Shown here in pieces: positions 54,784-63,586 of a stretch of DNA of 64,000 bases. The notes beneath the pieces are model-generated. The model saw only the letters and a list, made by a program, of their open reading frames with translations. It was not told the origin of the DNA and ran no database searches. This stretch comes from Pseudomonadales bacterium. GTDB lineage: Bacteria; Pseudomonadota; Gammaproteobacteria; Pseudomonadales; Azotimanducaceae. Where the stretch lies: positions 2,852,001 through 2,916,000 of the forward strand of contig WLWP01000001.1 in NCBI GenBank assembly GCA_012103505.1, given 5' to 3'. Both the position numbers and the translations under genes were made by a program. Every line of letters begins with the position of its first letter. The stretch's first letter is position 1.

Positions 54784-55725
54784 TCAGCCGTCCTGAACTG
54801 ACAGATCGGATAGGAACGCGTCAAGCGCTGCAGCGAAATCGACGGGGTTATCACTATGAACATTGTGGGTAGCTCTAGAAATCGTAACCAACTGGCCTTT
54901 CGGCAACTCGCCAACCATCTTAGATGCTACCTCAGGTGACAGAATCTTGCTGTCTTCACCACGAAAGAGAATTGTTGGCTGCCTAATGCCGCGGACATCC
55001 TCCCACAAAGCTGCTTCGCGACCAAGGCGAAGACGTTCCATCTCGGTAGCAGACATTTCCTCCAGTGGTCGCGGTCGATGATCTCGTTTCCATGTATAAG
55101 ATCCATCGCTGGTTTGTTTGAGACTATGGAACAAGCTATAGCGAAGATGTGCCTCAGCACGATGTGGCATGAACTTCTTTGAGCGATCGACAAAGTCTTC
55201 GAAGTTTGCGAGCACATCGGTAGCCTGCCGGTAGTCCGCCATCTCCTGCTGACCTTCTTGCATACTTACCGGCGCTACATCCACGATCCCTACAGCACGC
55301 AAATGATCACCATAGCGAGATACGTAGCGTATGGTGTTTATACCACCCATGGACATTCCGACCAGAACTAAGTTGGGCAGATCGAGGTGCTCGATGAACG
55401 CCTTGGTGTCGGCCAACATCAAGTCACCGTTATCGGCGGCAAGTCCAGATTCCTGTGTCCAGCCACTGTCTCCGTGACCGCGCTGATCGAGCGCAATAAA
55501 GTGGTATTTGTGGCGTAAACACAACACCGCCATGTCCCAGGTATGCGCAGTCAGCGATCCACCATGCAACAACAACACAGGGGCTGCATTCGGGTTGCCC
55601 CAGTCGAGCCAATGTAGCTCGATGTCGCCGAACTGACCAGTATGATCTGTGGGTTGCACAAACTCCTCAGGTACCACCCCGGCAGCTTCTGCACAGGCTT
55701 GCATGATTTCTAAATAGTCCGGCAT
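54784..55725 (-). CDS. Alpha/beta hydrolase
   Basis: 313 residues. Core motifs are VLLLHGGSLTAHTWD, LDQRGHGDSGW, nucleophile elbow VGMSMGGINT, and SRATHNVHSDNP carrying the catalytic His. No signal peptide. The start lies 3 bp after the stop of the LLM oxidoreductase gene, so the two are almost surely co-transcribed. Substrate unknown; a lactone or ester from the partner reaction is a reasonable guess. Confidence 0.8.
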   Translation of the reverse strand: MPDYLEIMQACAEAAGVVPEEFVQPTDHTGQFGDIELHWLDWGNPNAAPVLLLHGGSLTAHTWDMAVLCLRHKYHFIALDQRGHGDSGWTQESGLAADNGDLMLADTKAFIEHLDLPNLVLVGMSMGGINTIRYVSRYGDHLRAVGIVDVAPVSMQEGQQEMADYRQATDVLANFEDFVDRSKKFMPHRAEAHLRYSLFHSLKQTSDGSYTWKRDHRPRPLEEMSATEMERLRLGREAALWEDVRGIRQPTILFRGEDSKILSPEVASKMVGELPKGQLVTISRATHNVHSDNPVDFAAALDAFLSDLSVQDG

Positions 55726-55728
55726 CGT

Positions 55729-56880
55729 TTAGGCGGTCGGCATCGGACCGGGCTCGAATCCTTGAGCCGTTGTCAGGACATGTCCCGCAAACAAACGCAT
55801 GCTTTTCTCAGCCTTGTCCACGGGCATGGACCCATAGGAAAACACGACAACAAAATCGTCGGTACCCATACGTTCATTTACAGCCCGCAGTTTTTCCAGA
55901 CAGGTCTCTGGGCTACCCCAAATATGATCTGTCATATAGATGTCGTCAGGGTTTTGGTCGGCAGGCATAGCATTGCGCATCTTCGCCATCTCACCGTAGT
56001 ACTCATAACCCTTGGTTTTTTGTAGGTGGTCGCCTAGGAATTGATAGTGGCGCAAAGCACTATCCCCGTACTCACCCATGTATTGCGCTGCCCCTTCGTT
56101 GGCTTCCGCATCAGTTTCGGCACAATACACCCAACACACCGCCGTCGGCCGCTCAGCGCCCCAATCGTGCTCGTCTGCTCGAATTTGGTTATATCCAGCA
56201 AGTTCCTCACGATGCGCATCCCACCCTCGCTGCGGAATAAACAGCGGTTTGGCCCCGGCATGAGCAGCAACGGGCATCGACTGTGGACTACCCCATGCGA
56301 TGTAGAGGTTGTCCGCCAACGTAGAACCCTTCCGAGGTCTTGGGCGCAAGCTCGTACGGGGAATTTGATAGTGTTGACCTTCGTACGAAAACCACTCTTG
56401 CGTGATTGGCAACCGAACCACGTCAAGAGCTTCGTCAAAGCGCTCTCGCGATTCCTCCATAGGAATCCTTAAACCGTTGTATTCTCGCAAACCCAAACCT
56501 CGGCCGAAGCCCAGCTTCAAGTTTCGGCCATTCAGCATGTGATCGAGCATCACAAATTGTTCCGCAACTTGAACCGGGTCGTGCCATGGCAAGACGACGA
56601 TCATCGTCCCCATGTCAATTTTGGTGGTTGTACCTGCAAAGTACGACAAAAACTGAACCGGGTTGGTGACCATCGTATAAGGTGTGAAGTGGTGTTCGAT
56701 GGTCCACAACGAATCAAATCCTAAGGGCTCGACAAGGCGACCAAGGTGCAGCTGCTCCTGATAGATTTGCCCATCGTGTATGACCTGCGGCGTACCTTCG
56801 AGCGCTGGATCTGCTTCCACTGCCTCATAGCGGTCCCAATCTACATAATTCTGCGCGAACAGCGTGACACCAATCTTCAT
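55729..56880 (-). CDS. LLM-class flavin-dependent oxidoreductase
   Basis: 383 residues with the bacterial luciferase-like (beta/alpha)8 fold: MKIGVTLFAQ opening, GFDSLWTIEHHFTPYTM, DMGTMIVVLPWHDPVQVAEQ and NLKLGFGRGLGLREY. These enzymes use reduced flavin for monooxygenation or hydride transfer. GGAGGG before the ATG supports the start. It is followed after 3 bp by an alpha/beta hydrolase gene, a common pairing in catabolic units. Confidence 0.85.
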   Translation of the reverse strand: MKIGVTLFAQNYVDWDRYEAVEADPALEGTPQVIHDGQIYQEQLHLGRLVEPLGFDSLWTIEHHFTPYTMVTNPVQFLSYFAGTTTKIDMGTMIVVLPWHDPVQVAEQFVMLDHMLNGRNLKLGFGRGLGLREYNGLRIPMEESRERFDEALDVVRLPITQEWFSYEGQHYQIPRTSLRPRPRKGSTLADNLYIAWGSPQSMPVAAHAGAKPLFIPQRGWDAHREELAGYNQIRADEHDWGAERPTAVCWVYCAETDAEANEGAAQYMGEYGDSALRHYQFLGDHLQKTKGYEYYGEMAKMRNAMPADQNPDDIYMTDHIWGSPETCLEKLRAVNERMGTDDFVVVFSYGSMPVDKAEKSMRLFAGHVLTTAQGFEPGPMPTA

Positions 56881-57019
56881 TCGTTGCGTCCCTCCCCAGG
56901 GTTGTTTGTCACAAGACTACGCTTCTAAGTAAGAAAGAAAAGTACAAGCTGTGTCCGTACAACGAGCCGTGCTCTAGACAGCCTCGGTTTGGAGATGCGG
57001 CAACCTTGACCCACCGAAA

Positions 57020-57850
57020 TCAATCGTTAAAGAGCGCCTTAGGCGTGCCGATATCCACAACGCCAATACCGCCGTGAGCTTGGTAACCTAGGAGCTCTTG
57101 CACTCGGTCCGGCATGTTCTTAACGTTTTCAAAGGGCACAGTGAGAAACATGTTCTCCTCAGTGCGCAGCCACCCAACAACGTAGCCGTAGAACATGCCA
57201 CGGCGACGAACGCTCTGCGTCAGGTTGGCGCCACCACCGTGCATCGTACTACCTAGGTAGTAGAGTGCCGACCCTGCTTTCATCTCGGCTTGAAGAATCT
57301 CGCTCGGTTGAGGCTCTCGATCTGGTTCCCAATTGTGGGATCCAGGTACCACTCGAGTGGCACCATTTTCTACAGTGAAGTCGGTCAGCGCCAACATCGC
57401 CTCGACTTCTAATTGAGGTCTGGGCACGGACAGGTGCGGCCAAGCGTCTTCGTCTCTATGCAACTCTTGTTCACTTTCGCCCGGACCGATTTGAATCAAC
57501 TGCGCGGTGTTTAGCAAGTAGTCATAACAACTTGGTAACAAGAAGTGTGCGCACACCTCATGCATTAATGGGTCAAGCATGAACTTAACAAACGTCTCAG
57601 ATTTGGCGGGGATACCATCCAGACGTATCGTTTTGTCCCCATAAAATTCTACGAAGCGCTCATGTGCCGGATTGCGTAACCCTGGCCCTGTCTTCGCGAT
57701 CAATCGATCCAGATCGGTATTCATCCCATCAAGTAGTTCGGGACTGATGGCTTGCTCGACGATACAAGCGCCATCACGCTCCAATGCTGAGGAAATGGCA
57801 GCAACTCCAAGATCCCTGGAAATAGTTTCTAGCCTAGGACTCAACGACAT
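57020..57850 (-). CDS. PhyH-family Fe(II)/2-oxoglutarate dioxygenase
   Basis: 276 residues of the phytanoyl-CoA dioxygenase type. The iron motif HxD is visible in LHRDEDAW near residue 129, the distal His in GSTMHGGGAN near 200, and the 2-oxoglutarate Arg in SVRRRG. The family hydroxylates acyl-CoA, ectoine or other small molecules. GGGGGAG 5 bases before the ATG supports the start. It is followed after 139 bp by the LLM gene. Confidence 0.8.
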   Translation of the reverse strand: MSLSPRLETISRDLGVAAISSALERDGACIVEQAISPELLDGMNTDLDRLIAKTGPGLRNPAHERFVEFYGDKTIRLDGIPAKSETFVKFMLDPLMHEVCAHFLLPSCYDYLLNTAQLIQIGPGESEQELHRDEDAWPHLSVPRPQLEVEAMLALTDFTVENGATRVVPGSHNWEPDREPQPSEILQAEMKAGSALYYLGSTMHGGGANLTQSVRRRGMFYGYVVGWLRTEENMFLTVPFENVKNMPDRVQELLGYQAHGGIGVVDIGTPKALFND

Positions 57851-58018
57851 TTTTACTCCCCCACATCATGCAAAGTAAGACTCCTCTTGAATAAACAGTC
57901 CACGCGCACCTTTTCTAAACCAACCCAAGTCAACACGCTAACGCGATACGCAAAACGCTACAAGATCGTCGGTGCTTTGATGTGGTTTGTCGAAGAAAAA
58001 ATCAGAATGGGTACGAAC

Positions 58019-59302
58019 TCAAGAGCACTCATCTGCGCGCTGTCCCGCAACGCATCGTAGGACTTCATCTTGGTAAGCCTTGCCCCTCTCGTTCACGATA
58101 TCCAACACGTTCAGTGAGGTAGGGACGTATGCAAACCCAATTCTATGCTCAAGATGCCATTGAAAAATTGATCCCCCTAGACCGAACCAACCAACGTAAC
58201 CCTCTCGTCCATTGTTCAGGGCGGTATCCATTGCTGAACTCGAACTCGACTCTGAGAACAGCGCGACCCCACCCTGGCTAAAAGTGGTGCGCATAAGACC
58301 CATATCATTTGTTGTCGGATTAGCATGCAGGGTCGCATGAGCTGTTTCACTCAGGACCTGATGATCTTGAAAGGAGCCTCTGTTTGCCATTACAGCCGCG
58401 AGCTTTGCTAAGCCACGAGCGGAACACTTTGCACCGGCAGAGGGAGATTCCCCTTTACATAGCTCAGGCGTATCGAAGCGCGATAGGAGTTTTGTATCTT
58501 TGAAGGGTGTCGGCGCCTGTTTGTTACTTCGATCTTTCATAGAGAATGCGAAACGCGTGAGTCGGGCGATAATTTGAAATACATTTAGTTCGATTTTTCG
58601 ACCAAACGCTTTTGGAATGATGCTCTGTACAGCCTGGTAGCCAATACCCAGTGGTGTCACATGACTGACCCGAGACAATTCTTCATCACGCAATCCAATG
58701 AAAACATCCAGATCCAATGGCTGGCTGATTTCTGCACGGAGAAATTGCCCCATCGTGCGTCCAGCCGGTTCTACTCTTCGAAAAAGCTCGTTAGCTATCC
58801 AGCCACGAGTGATGGCGTGATATTCACGCCGAGAATCTGTTCCCTTTCGGAAGCGCTGGTTCTGCTGTTCAATTATTGGCGCAATTGAATTGTCTCGGAG
58901 TTGCTCCGGCAGCAATGCATCAATTGGCAGCGATATGTCGAAAGCTGCTAAACCGGCCTCATGGCGCATTAGATCGGCGACGCTGGTGTCGCCTTTGTTG
59001 CAAGCGCCAAATTCTGGCCAGTACACTGCTATCTTTGCATCGTAGTTTAGCAAGCCACGGTCGCACAACACGGCCAGCAGAATCGCCTCAAGGCTCTTAC
59101 CACTACTAAAGACGTTAACCAAAGAATCGCCGTCAAAATCAGTGTCCGCAGTTTCCTTCGCCCATAGATCCACTACACACAATTCGTCAACGTAGACGCA
59201 CAGTTGGGTGTTTCGCTCTTTGAGCGTGCTCATGTTGTGTTCGTATAGGCGTCTAACAGATTCGAAACCTGGCGCAACGGTGCCCTGGACTTGGATACTC
59301 AC
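58019..59302 (-). CDS. Class C beta-lactamase-like serine hydrolase
   Basis: 427 residues without a signal peptide, so probably cytoplasmic and not a resistance beta-lactamase. The SxxK motif is SSGK (Ser66, Lys69), the Y-x-x partner is YHAITRGW (Tyr161), as in EstB-like esterases. Its ATG overlaps the stop of the regulator-hydrolase fusion gene (59299-59302, ATGA), so the two are translationally coupled. It probably cleaves an ester or lactone, perhaps one produced or sensed by the fusion. Confidence 0.8.
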   Translation of the reverse strand: MSIQVQGTVAPGFESVRRLYEHNMSTLKERNTQLCVYVDELCVVDLWAKETADTDFDGDSLVNVFSSGKSLEAILLAVLCDRGLLNYDAKIAVYWPEFGACNKGDTSVADLMRHEAGLAAFDISLPIDALLPEQLRDNSIAPIIEQQNQRFRKGTDSRREYHAITRGWIANELFRRVEPAGRTMGQFLRAEISQPLDLDVFIGLRDEELSRVSHVTPLGIGYQAVQSIIPKAFGRKIELNVFQIIARLTRFAFSMKDRSNKQAPTPFKDTKLLSRFDTPELCKGESPSAGAKCSARGLAKLAAVMANRGSFQDHQVLSETAHATLHANPTTNDMGLMRTTFSQGGVALFSESSSSSAMDTALNNGREGYVGWFGLGGSIFQWHLEHRIGFAYVPTSLNVLDIVNERGKAYQDEVLRCVAGQRADECS

Positions 59303-61014
59303 CCTACCTTTCTTTGGTCTGCACTAAACTTTTGCCGCCAATGCTGTGAAATCGTATGCAACACTTCACCGAACGCGACCGCGACAAGTCGATGTCCTAG
59401 ACCCGTTAGTACTACGACTTCCCTATCAGCAAAACTGTCAGTTTGTTCCAACAAGCGCTCTAACGGAACGTTACTATCGTTGGCACCATGGATCAGTAAG
59501 GTCGGCGTCGTCAAGCCCTCCCAAGGGGGATCGGCGATCGCATCCTTATAGAGTTTTAGATGCTCGTGGGTCGCTTCTACACCAAATGTTGTACATCGCA
59601 TCCACAGCGCCTTCATATGTCGCTGGTACAACGGGTTTTCATTCAGATCACGCTCAATTTTAGATAGACCGGAATCAACCAGGAACTGGCTTGGCCCTCG
59701 CACCATCAACTGGACGATCATGACCCGAAGCATTAGTCGTCCCATGGTGTCAGAGTTCCAGATGCCGTTATAAAGCGTGCGATAGAATGGATCGTGGCTC
59801 GCATGATCTTCAACTTGTTTCACTGGTAACCGACCGCCGACTAAAACGAGCAACTTGGCACGCTTGGCATCTAATTGCGTAACAGTGACCGCATCCCAGC
59901 TGCCCATTGAACGTCCAATTACAATGTATTCGTCAAGCTTCAAATGGTCGGCTAGTTGCACAATGTCCCGCGCGTACGCGTGCGGGCTGAAGTCAGTGTT
60001 GGGAGTCGATTCACCAACGCCACCCCGCTCAACCGCAATAAGGCGTATTCCGGTTCCGTTAAGGGACTGATTTTTCATGATCAGCGCGCCATCAAGGGTA
60101 CCGTGTAGATAGAACGCAGGAATACCGTCGGCATCGCCGTACTCAAAGAATCCAAGTTTTCGATGATCACTCAGAGTGATCAATTTGAACTTAGGAGAAC
60201 CGTGAATTTCCGGATCAAGATATCTAGTGAGAGCTGGCGCCTGCTGCCCGCTACCTGTGAGCTGTGCCCCTGCGAACATATTGTGCAGAACCACTGCGAC
60301 TAATTCGGGTTGGCTATTTACAGACAGTTTGCCAAAACACCGGGCAAGTTGTGTGCGTAATGTTGTTTTCTTAACCTCTGCCGTGTCTGCTAGTTGATCA
60401 AGCGACATACCGGACGCTAACTTCAAACACAAGTTCGTCTCTGCCGCCGTCAAATCGTAAGCCTCCGCAAGCGCTTCCAACCCGTAGGTGGGAACGCTCC
60501 TGTGAACCAAAATTCCCATGTACAGTTCGGATTCAGTCTTACTCCGCAGCTGTATTTGGCGTAGCAACAGAGTCGTGGTCTCAGCATCGCCTCCTTGCAG
60601 AGTCGCATTGGATATCTGATCTCCATATAAGGCTAGAATCGCCTTGCGCACGATTCGCTGGTTCTGCGAAGCGTACGGGCTCGGGTCAAACCAACGAGAA
60701 AAGAGTGTCGAACCGACTTCATTGACATCGATGGGTTCTCCTCGTCGAGTAAAAACTGCGGCCGGTAACGGCACGCGATACAACTCAGATCGCCATCGTG
60801 TCTCGATTTCAGGCGCACGATCTAACAATGCGAGCGCTCGTTCAAAGTGTCGTTCGAGTAAGGCAATCTCTTGGGCGTCGCCGGACGAAGCCGGATTCGC
60901 CCAAAAACCGCACAGCGCTTCCTGTACCTGGCTCCAATGTCCACCAAACGGCAAGTCATAGAGTGACTCGATCACATCATGAGTGTCGCTTGTGGTCTTA
61001 TCTTGCACTGCCAT
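59299..61014 (-). CDS. PAS-like/LuxR-HTH/alpha-beta hydrolase fusion
   Basis: 571 residues in three parts. Residues about 70-180 resemble a PAS-like sensor (VPLPAAVFTRRGEPIDVNEV). Residues 186-246 form a LuxR-type helix-turn-helix (YDLTAAETNLCLKLASGMSL, then TTLRTQLARCFGKLSV). From about 275 on comes an alpha/beta hydrolase with FYLHG, nucleophile elbow GRSMG (Ser369), HGANDSNVP (acid) and TGLGHRL (His near 545). The LuxR domain usually ends a regulator, so the hydrolase tail is unusual. The protein could bind DNA and hydrolyse a ligand. The start ATG has GGA 7 bases upstream. It overlaps the downstream serine hydrolase gene. Confidence 0.8.
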   Translation of the reverse strand: MAVQDKTTSDTHDVIESLYDLPFGGHWSQVQEALCGFWANPASSGDAQEIALLERHFERALALLDRAPEIETRWRSELYRVPLPAAVFTRRGEPIDVNEVGSTLFSRWFDPSPYASQNQRIVRKAILALYGDQISNATLQGGDAETTTLLLRQIQLRSKTESELYMGILVHRSVPTYGLEALAEAYDLTAAETNLCLKLASGMSLDQLADTAEVKKTTLRTQLARCFGKLSVNSQPELVAVVLHNMFAGAQLTGSGQQAPALTRYLDPEIHGSPKFKLITLSDHRKLGFFEYGDADGIPAFYLHGTLDGALIMKNQSLNGTGIRLIAVERGGVGESTPNTDFSPHAYARDIVQLADHLKLDEYIVIGRSMGSWDAVTVTQLDAKRAKLLVLVGGRLPVKQVEDHASHDPFYRTLYNGIWNSDTMGRLMLRVMIVQLMVRGPSQFLVDSGLSKIERDLNENPLYQRHMKALWMRCTTFGVEATHEHLKLYKDAIADPPWEGLTTPTLLIHGANDSNVPLERLLEQTDSFADREVVVLTGLGHRLVAVAFGEVLHTISQHWRQKFSADQRKVG

Positions 61015-61033
61015 TTCTTTGTCCGGATTTCAC

Positions 61034-61063
61034 GCTATAGATAGAAACAATTAGACCCGTCAA
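61034..61063 (-). promoter_or_regulatory. Sigma70-like promoter before the LuxR-hydrolase gene
   Basis: On the minus strand TTGACG (61058-61063) and TATAGC (61034-61039) are separated by 18 bp. The predicted start would be about 61027, giving a leader of roughly 13 bases with GGAC before the ATG at 61014. Spacing and match are reasonable but unverified. Confidence 0.45.
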
Positions 61064-61076
61064 TCAATCAACTAGC

Positions 61077-62405
61077 CTAGAAACGGGCTCGCAAACGTAC
61101 GCCAGCGTCGTAGCCAAACGCGTCTTCGGTGCCGAGTTCTAAAGGTCGGTTTCGTATATGTAGATCATCCCCGGTTTGCGGCGCATTGTCTGGGACGAAT
61201 TGATCCGCAACGTACCCTCCTCTTATATACGCTTCAAGATTCCAGCGCGGGTGTAGTTCGTAGGCCAGCACGACCTCAGCTTCCATGCCAAAACTGTACT
61301 TGTCATCCGAATCGTCGACCATAGCGGTTAACGGCATACCCTGAAAGTCGATTAATTGCATCGCGTATAGGTCAGCCGATGATCGGTGTAGATTGACATC
61401 GTAGCGCTGGATCAAATCAAAACGCTTAGTCAACTTTGTCTCGAACTGTACACCGGCGGACAACGTAAACGTGTCTACTTCGGTTTCAACACTTGCAGAT
61501 CCGAAAATATTCGGAATGCTTGGGACGATCGTACTTTCATCGTAGTTCGTCTCGTCCTGCCGCCACGACAGTGAAACATAGGGCGACCAAAGGGAATTGA
61601 GTATAGATCGATGCTTGAGCATAAATTCGATCTCTAGCGTGGTCGTGTCCGCTTCGACCTCGCTGGCCGATTCAACATCATTGAAAAAGCCTAGTCCGGT
61701 TGTCCCGTTGGATAGATTGTCAAAGCCGACGATGTAGTTGTTAGCGCCACTTCTGGCAGCACGCGATTTCGCTGAATCGCTGGCTGACTCAAACAAGAAC
61801 AGCGCACGAAATGTTTCGAAATCCATCCCACCTCCGATGTGGTAACCCGTGCGATCTACTGAGTCCGGCGAACGATGGATTGAACGTTCGCGACCACCAT
61901 CTTGGATTCCAGCTCTACTGGGCAAAGCTCCGATTTCGGTTGGACCGTAGCCTGTTCCGAGAACTATATCGAAAAGTCTGTTGTGAAAACCCGTCCAACC
62001 TGGACAGAGAAGATCAGTAGGGTGTGGCAGATCAGCCAGAATACTGTCATAACGCTGGATTAAAGTTGAAACCTGAGAGTCGCTACCGCTATCTATCAAC
62101 TCTTCTCGAAGGGTGGTCGCGGCTGCTCGCAGTTCTCTATAGAAACGTCCATAGCGTTCCCGCATGGATTCGTAGCCTGCCGCGCTGGCTTCTTGATCGG
62201 AACTGCAAAAATCTAGTATCGCTTGAAGTTCTCGAATGGAGGTTTCTGGGTCCGGGCCGGTATAGCCAATATCATCTAAGATGCTTACGTGGTCCATACC
62301 ACCAGCCACATCGACCGACAAACTAGCCGGGTTCATAGCCCCTATCTTGCAACCACTCAACATCGTCATCGCTACAAGGATCACAGTGAATATTCTTGCC
62401 GACAT
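61077..62405 (-). CDS. Barrel-like outer-membrane lipoprotein, unknown function
   Basis: 442 residues. The signal ends in the lipobox LSGC (Cys near residue 19). The middle (about 60-160) is helical, with RYGRFYRELRAAATTLREEL. From about 205 on the chain alternates strand patterns (LEIEFMLKH, WSPYVSLSWRQDETNY, DTFTLSAGVQFETKL, YSFGMEAEVVLAYELH, WNLEAYIRGGYVAD, GYDAGVRLRARF) and ends in Phe, as outer-membrane barrels do. No family recognised. GGAGAG before the ATG supports the start. It lies upstream of the LuxR fusion gene in the same direction. Confidence 0.65.
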   Translation of the reverse strand: MSARIFTVILVAMTMLSGCKIGAMNPASLSVDVAGGMDHVSILDDIGYTGPDPETSIRELQAILDFCSSDQEASAAGYESMRERYGRFYRELRAAATTLREELIDSGSDSQVSTLIQRYDSILADLPHPTDLLCPGWTGFHNRLFDIVLGTGYGPTEIGALPSRAGIQDGGRERSIHRSPDSVDRTGYHIGGGMDFETFRALFLFESASDSAKSRAARSGANNYIVGFDNLSNGTTGLGFFNDVESASEVEADTTTLEIEFMLKHRSILNSLWSPYVSLSWRQDETNYDESTIVPSIPNIFGSASVETEVDTFTLSAGVQFETKLTKRFDLIQRYDVNLHRSSADLYAMQLIDFQGMPLTAMVDDSDDKYSFGMEAEVVLAYELHPRWNLEAYIRGGYVADQFVPDNAPQTGDDLHIRNRPLELGTEDAFGYDAGVRLRARF

Positions 62406-62590
62406 GCTTTTCTCTCCACTTGTACAATCTAAGAGAGATCAACTTAGCCTCTGACGAAAACCCTGGCGTCATCCATATGCATTACGCTAGGTTCGAACTG
62501 AAGCTACCCGCCCGTTGATTGAGGGCATGTCGCACACCTATGATCACGCCTCGAAAAAGGCTAGTTTTAAGTGCCAATAGTGAATAACCC

Positions 62591-62626
62591 GTAGTGGTAG
62601 CGAATCCCGTGGTGGCAGCGAATCCG
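62591..62626. repeat. 18-bp tandem duplication at the start of a hydrolase gene
   Basis: GTAGTGGTAGCGAATCCC and GTGGTGGCAGCGAATCCG lie head to tail with three differences. They encode the N-terminal VANP/AANP repeats and supply several alternative GTG starts. Confidence 0.7.
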
Positions 62627-63478
62627 ATAGAGCAGAGCTTACAGCGACTGGAAAGAGTCGCCCGTAAAATCACCACAACTTGCCACAACGGGGAGATGGT
62701 CTATCGCCGCTGGGAGGGTCCCGCTGATGCCGAGACAGTTTTGCTGGTCCACGGTGGTTCAGGGTCATGGTTACATTGGTACCGCAACATTGCGTTTTTA
62801 CAACAGCACTGTCATGTGATCACGGTTGATTTACCTGGGTTAGGAGACTCCGCTGATCCGCCCCCCGATTACACTGCATCTGATGTCGTTGACATATTCG
62901 TAAACGGTACCGTCGATGTAATGAAAGGCACTGCATTTCATATCGCCGCATTCTCCTGGGGTTGTGCCATCTCGTCACAGGCGGCGATTCACCTCGGCAC
63001 ACAATTGCAATCACTGTTGTTGATCGGACCAGCGTCGTTGGGCGACATTCCTCGACGGGGCGGCATGAAACCACTGATCAGACGCACGCCGGAGATGTCG
63101 CCATCGGAAGTTCAGGCAACTAATCGAAGGAACCTAGCCAGATTAATGTTCTGTGACGAGTCTCGAATAGACGACACGGCAGTCTATATTCAGACGCGCA
63201 ACACACAGAAGGCAAGATTTAACAGTCCTCAATTTGCTCGCACGAAACTAGTTCTAGAGGGCGTGGGTAGAACCCACTCACCTTTGAAGGTTCTCTACGG
63301 TCAATTCGATGCGCCTGGGTTACCTAACATCGCAGGCAAAGAAGACTTGTTCAAAGCAGTCAGGGACGATGTGGAGTTTGAGATTATCGCCGACGCAGGA
63401 CACTGGCTACAATACGAACAAGCCGACGCCTGCAACGAAGCTATTCTGCAATGGCTGACAAAAAATGGTAGAACCTGA
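62594..63478 (+). CDS. Alpha/beta hydrolase
   Basis: 294 residues from the GTG at 62594. Core motifs are VLLVHGGSGSWLHWYRN, VDLPGLGDSADPP, the nucleophile elbow AFSWGCAISS (Ser in FSWG), and ADAGHWLQYEQ with the catalytic His. The true start is uncertain because several GTG codons lie in an 18-bp duplication and none has a good ribosome binding site; the conserved part begins only near residue 35. Substrate unknown. It is divergent to the lipoprotein gene and precedes the SnoaL-like gene by 108 bp. Confidence 0.75.
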   Translation: MVANPVVAANPIEQSLQRLERVARKITTTCHNGEMVYRRWEGPADAETVLLVHGGSGSWLHWYRNIAFLQQHCHVITVDLPGLGDSADPPPDYTASDVVDIFVNGTVDVMKGTAFHIAAFSWGCAISSQAAIHLGTQLQSLLLIGPASLGDIPRRGGMKPLIRRTPEMSPSEVQATNRRNLARLMFCDESRIDDTAVYIQTRNTQKARFNSPQFARTKLVLEGVGRTHSPLKVLYGQFDAPGLPNIAGKEDLFKAVRDDVEFEIIADAGHWLQYEQADACNEAILQWLTKNGRT

Positions 63479-63586
63479 GCAAGCGATCACAACTGGCGTC
63501 GTCGCCAAGAAATAGTGCCGCATTTCCAACGTCCTTGCCTTAATTTCAAACGACACAATTCAACAGCCAGCAACGGAGCAACCAGA

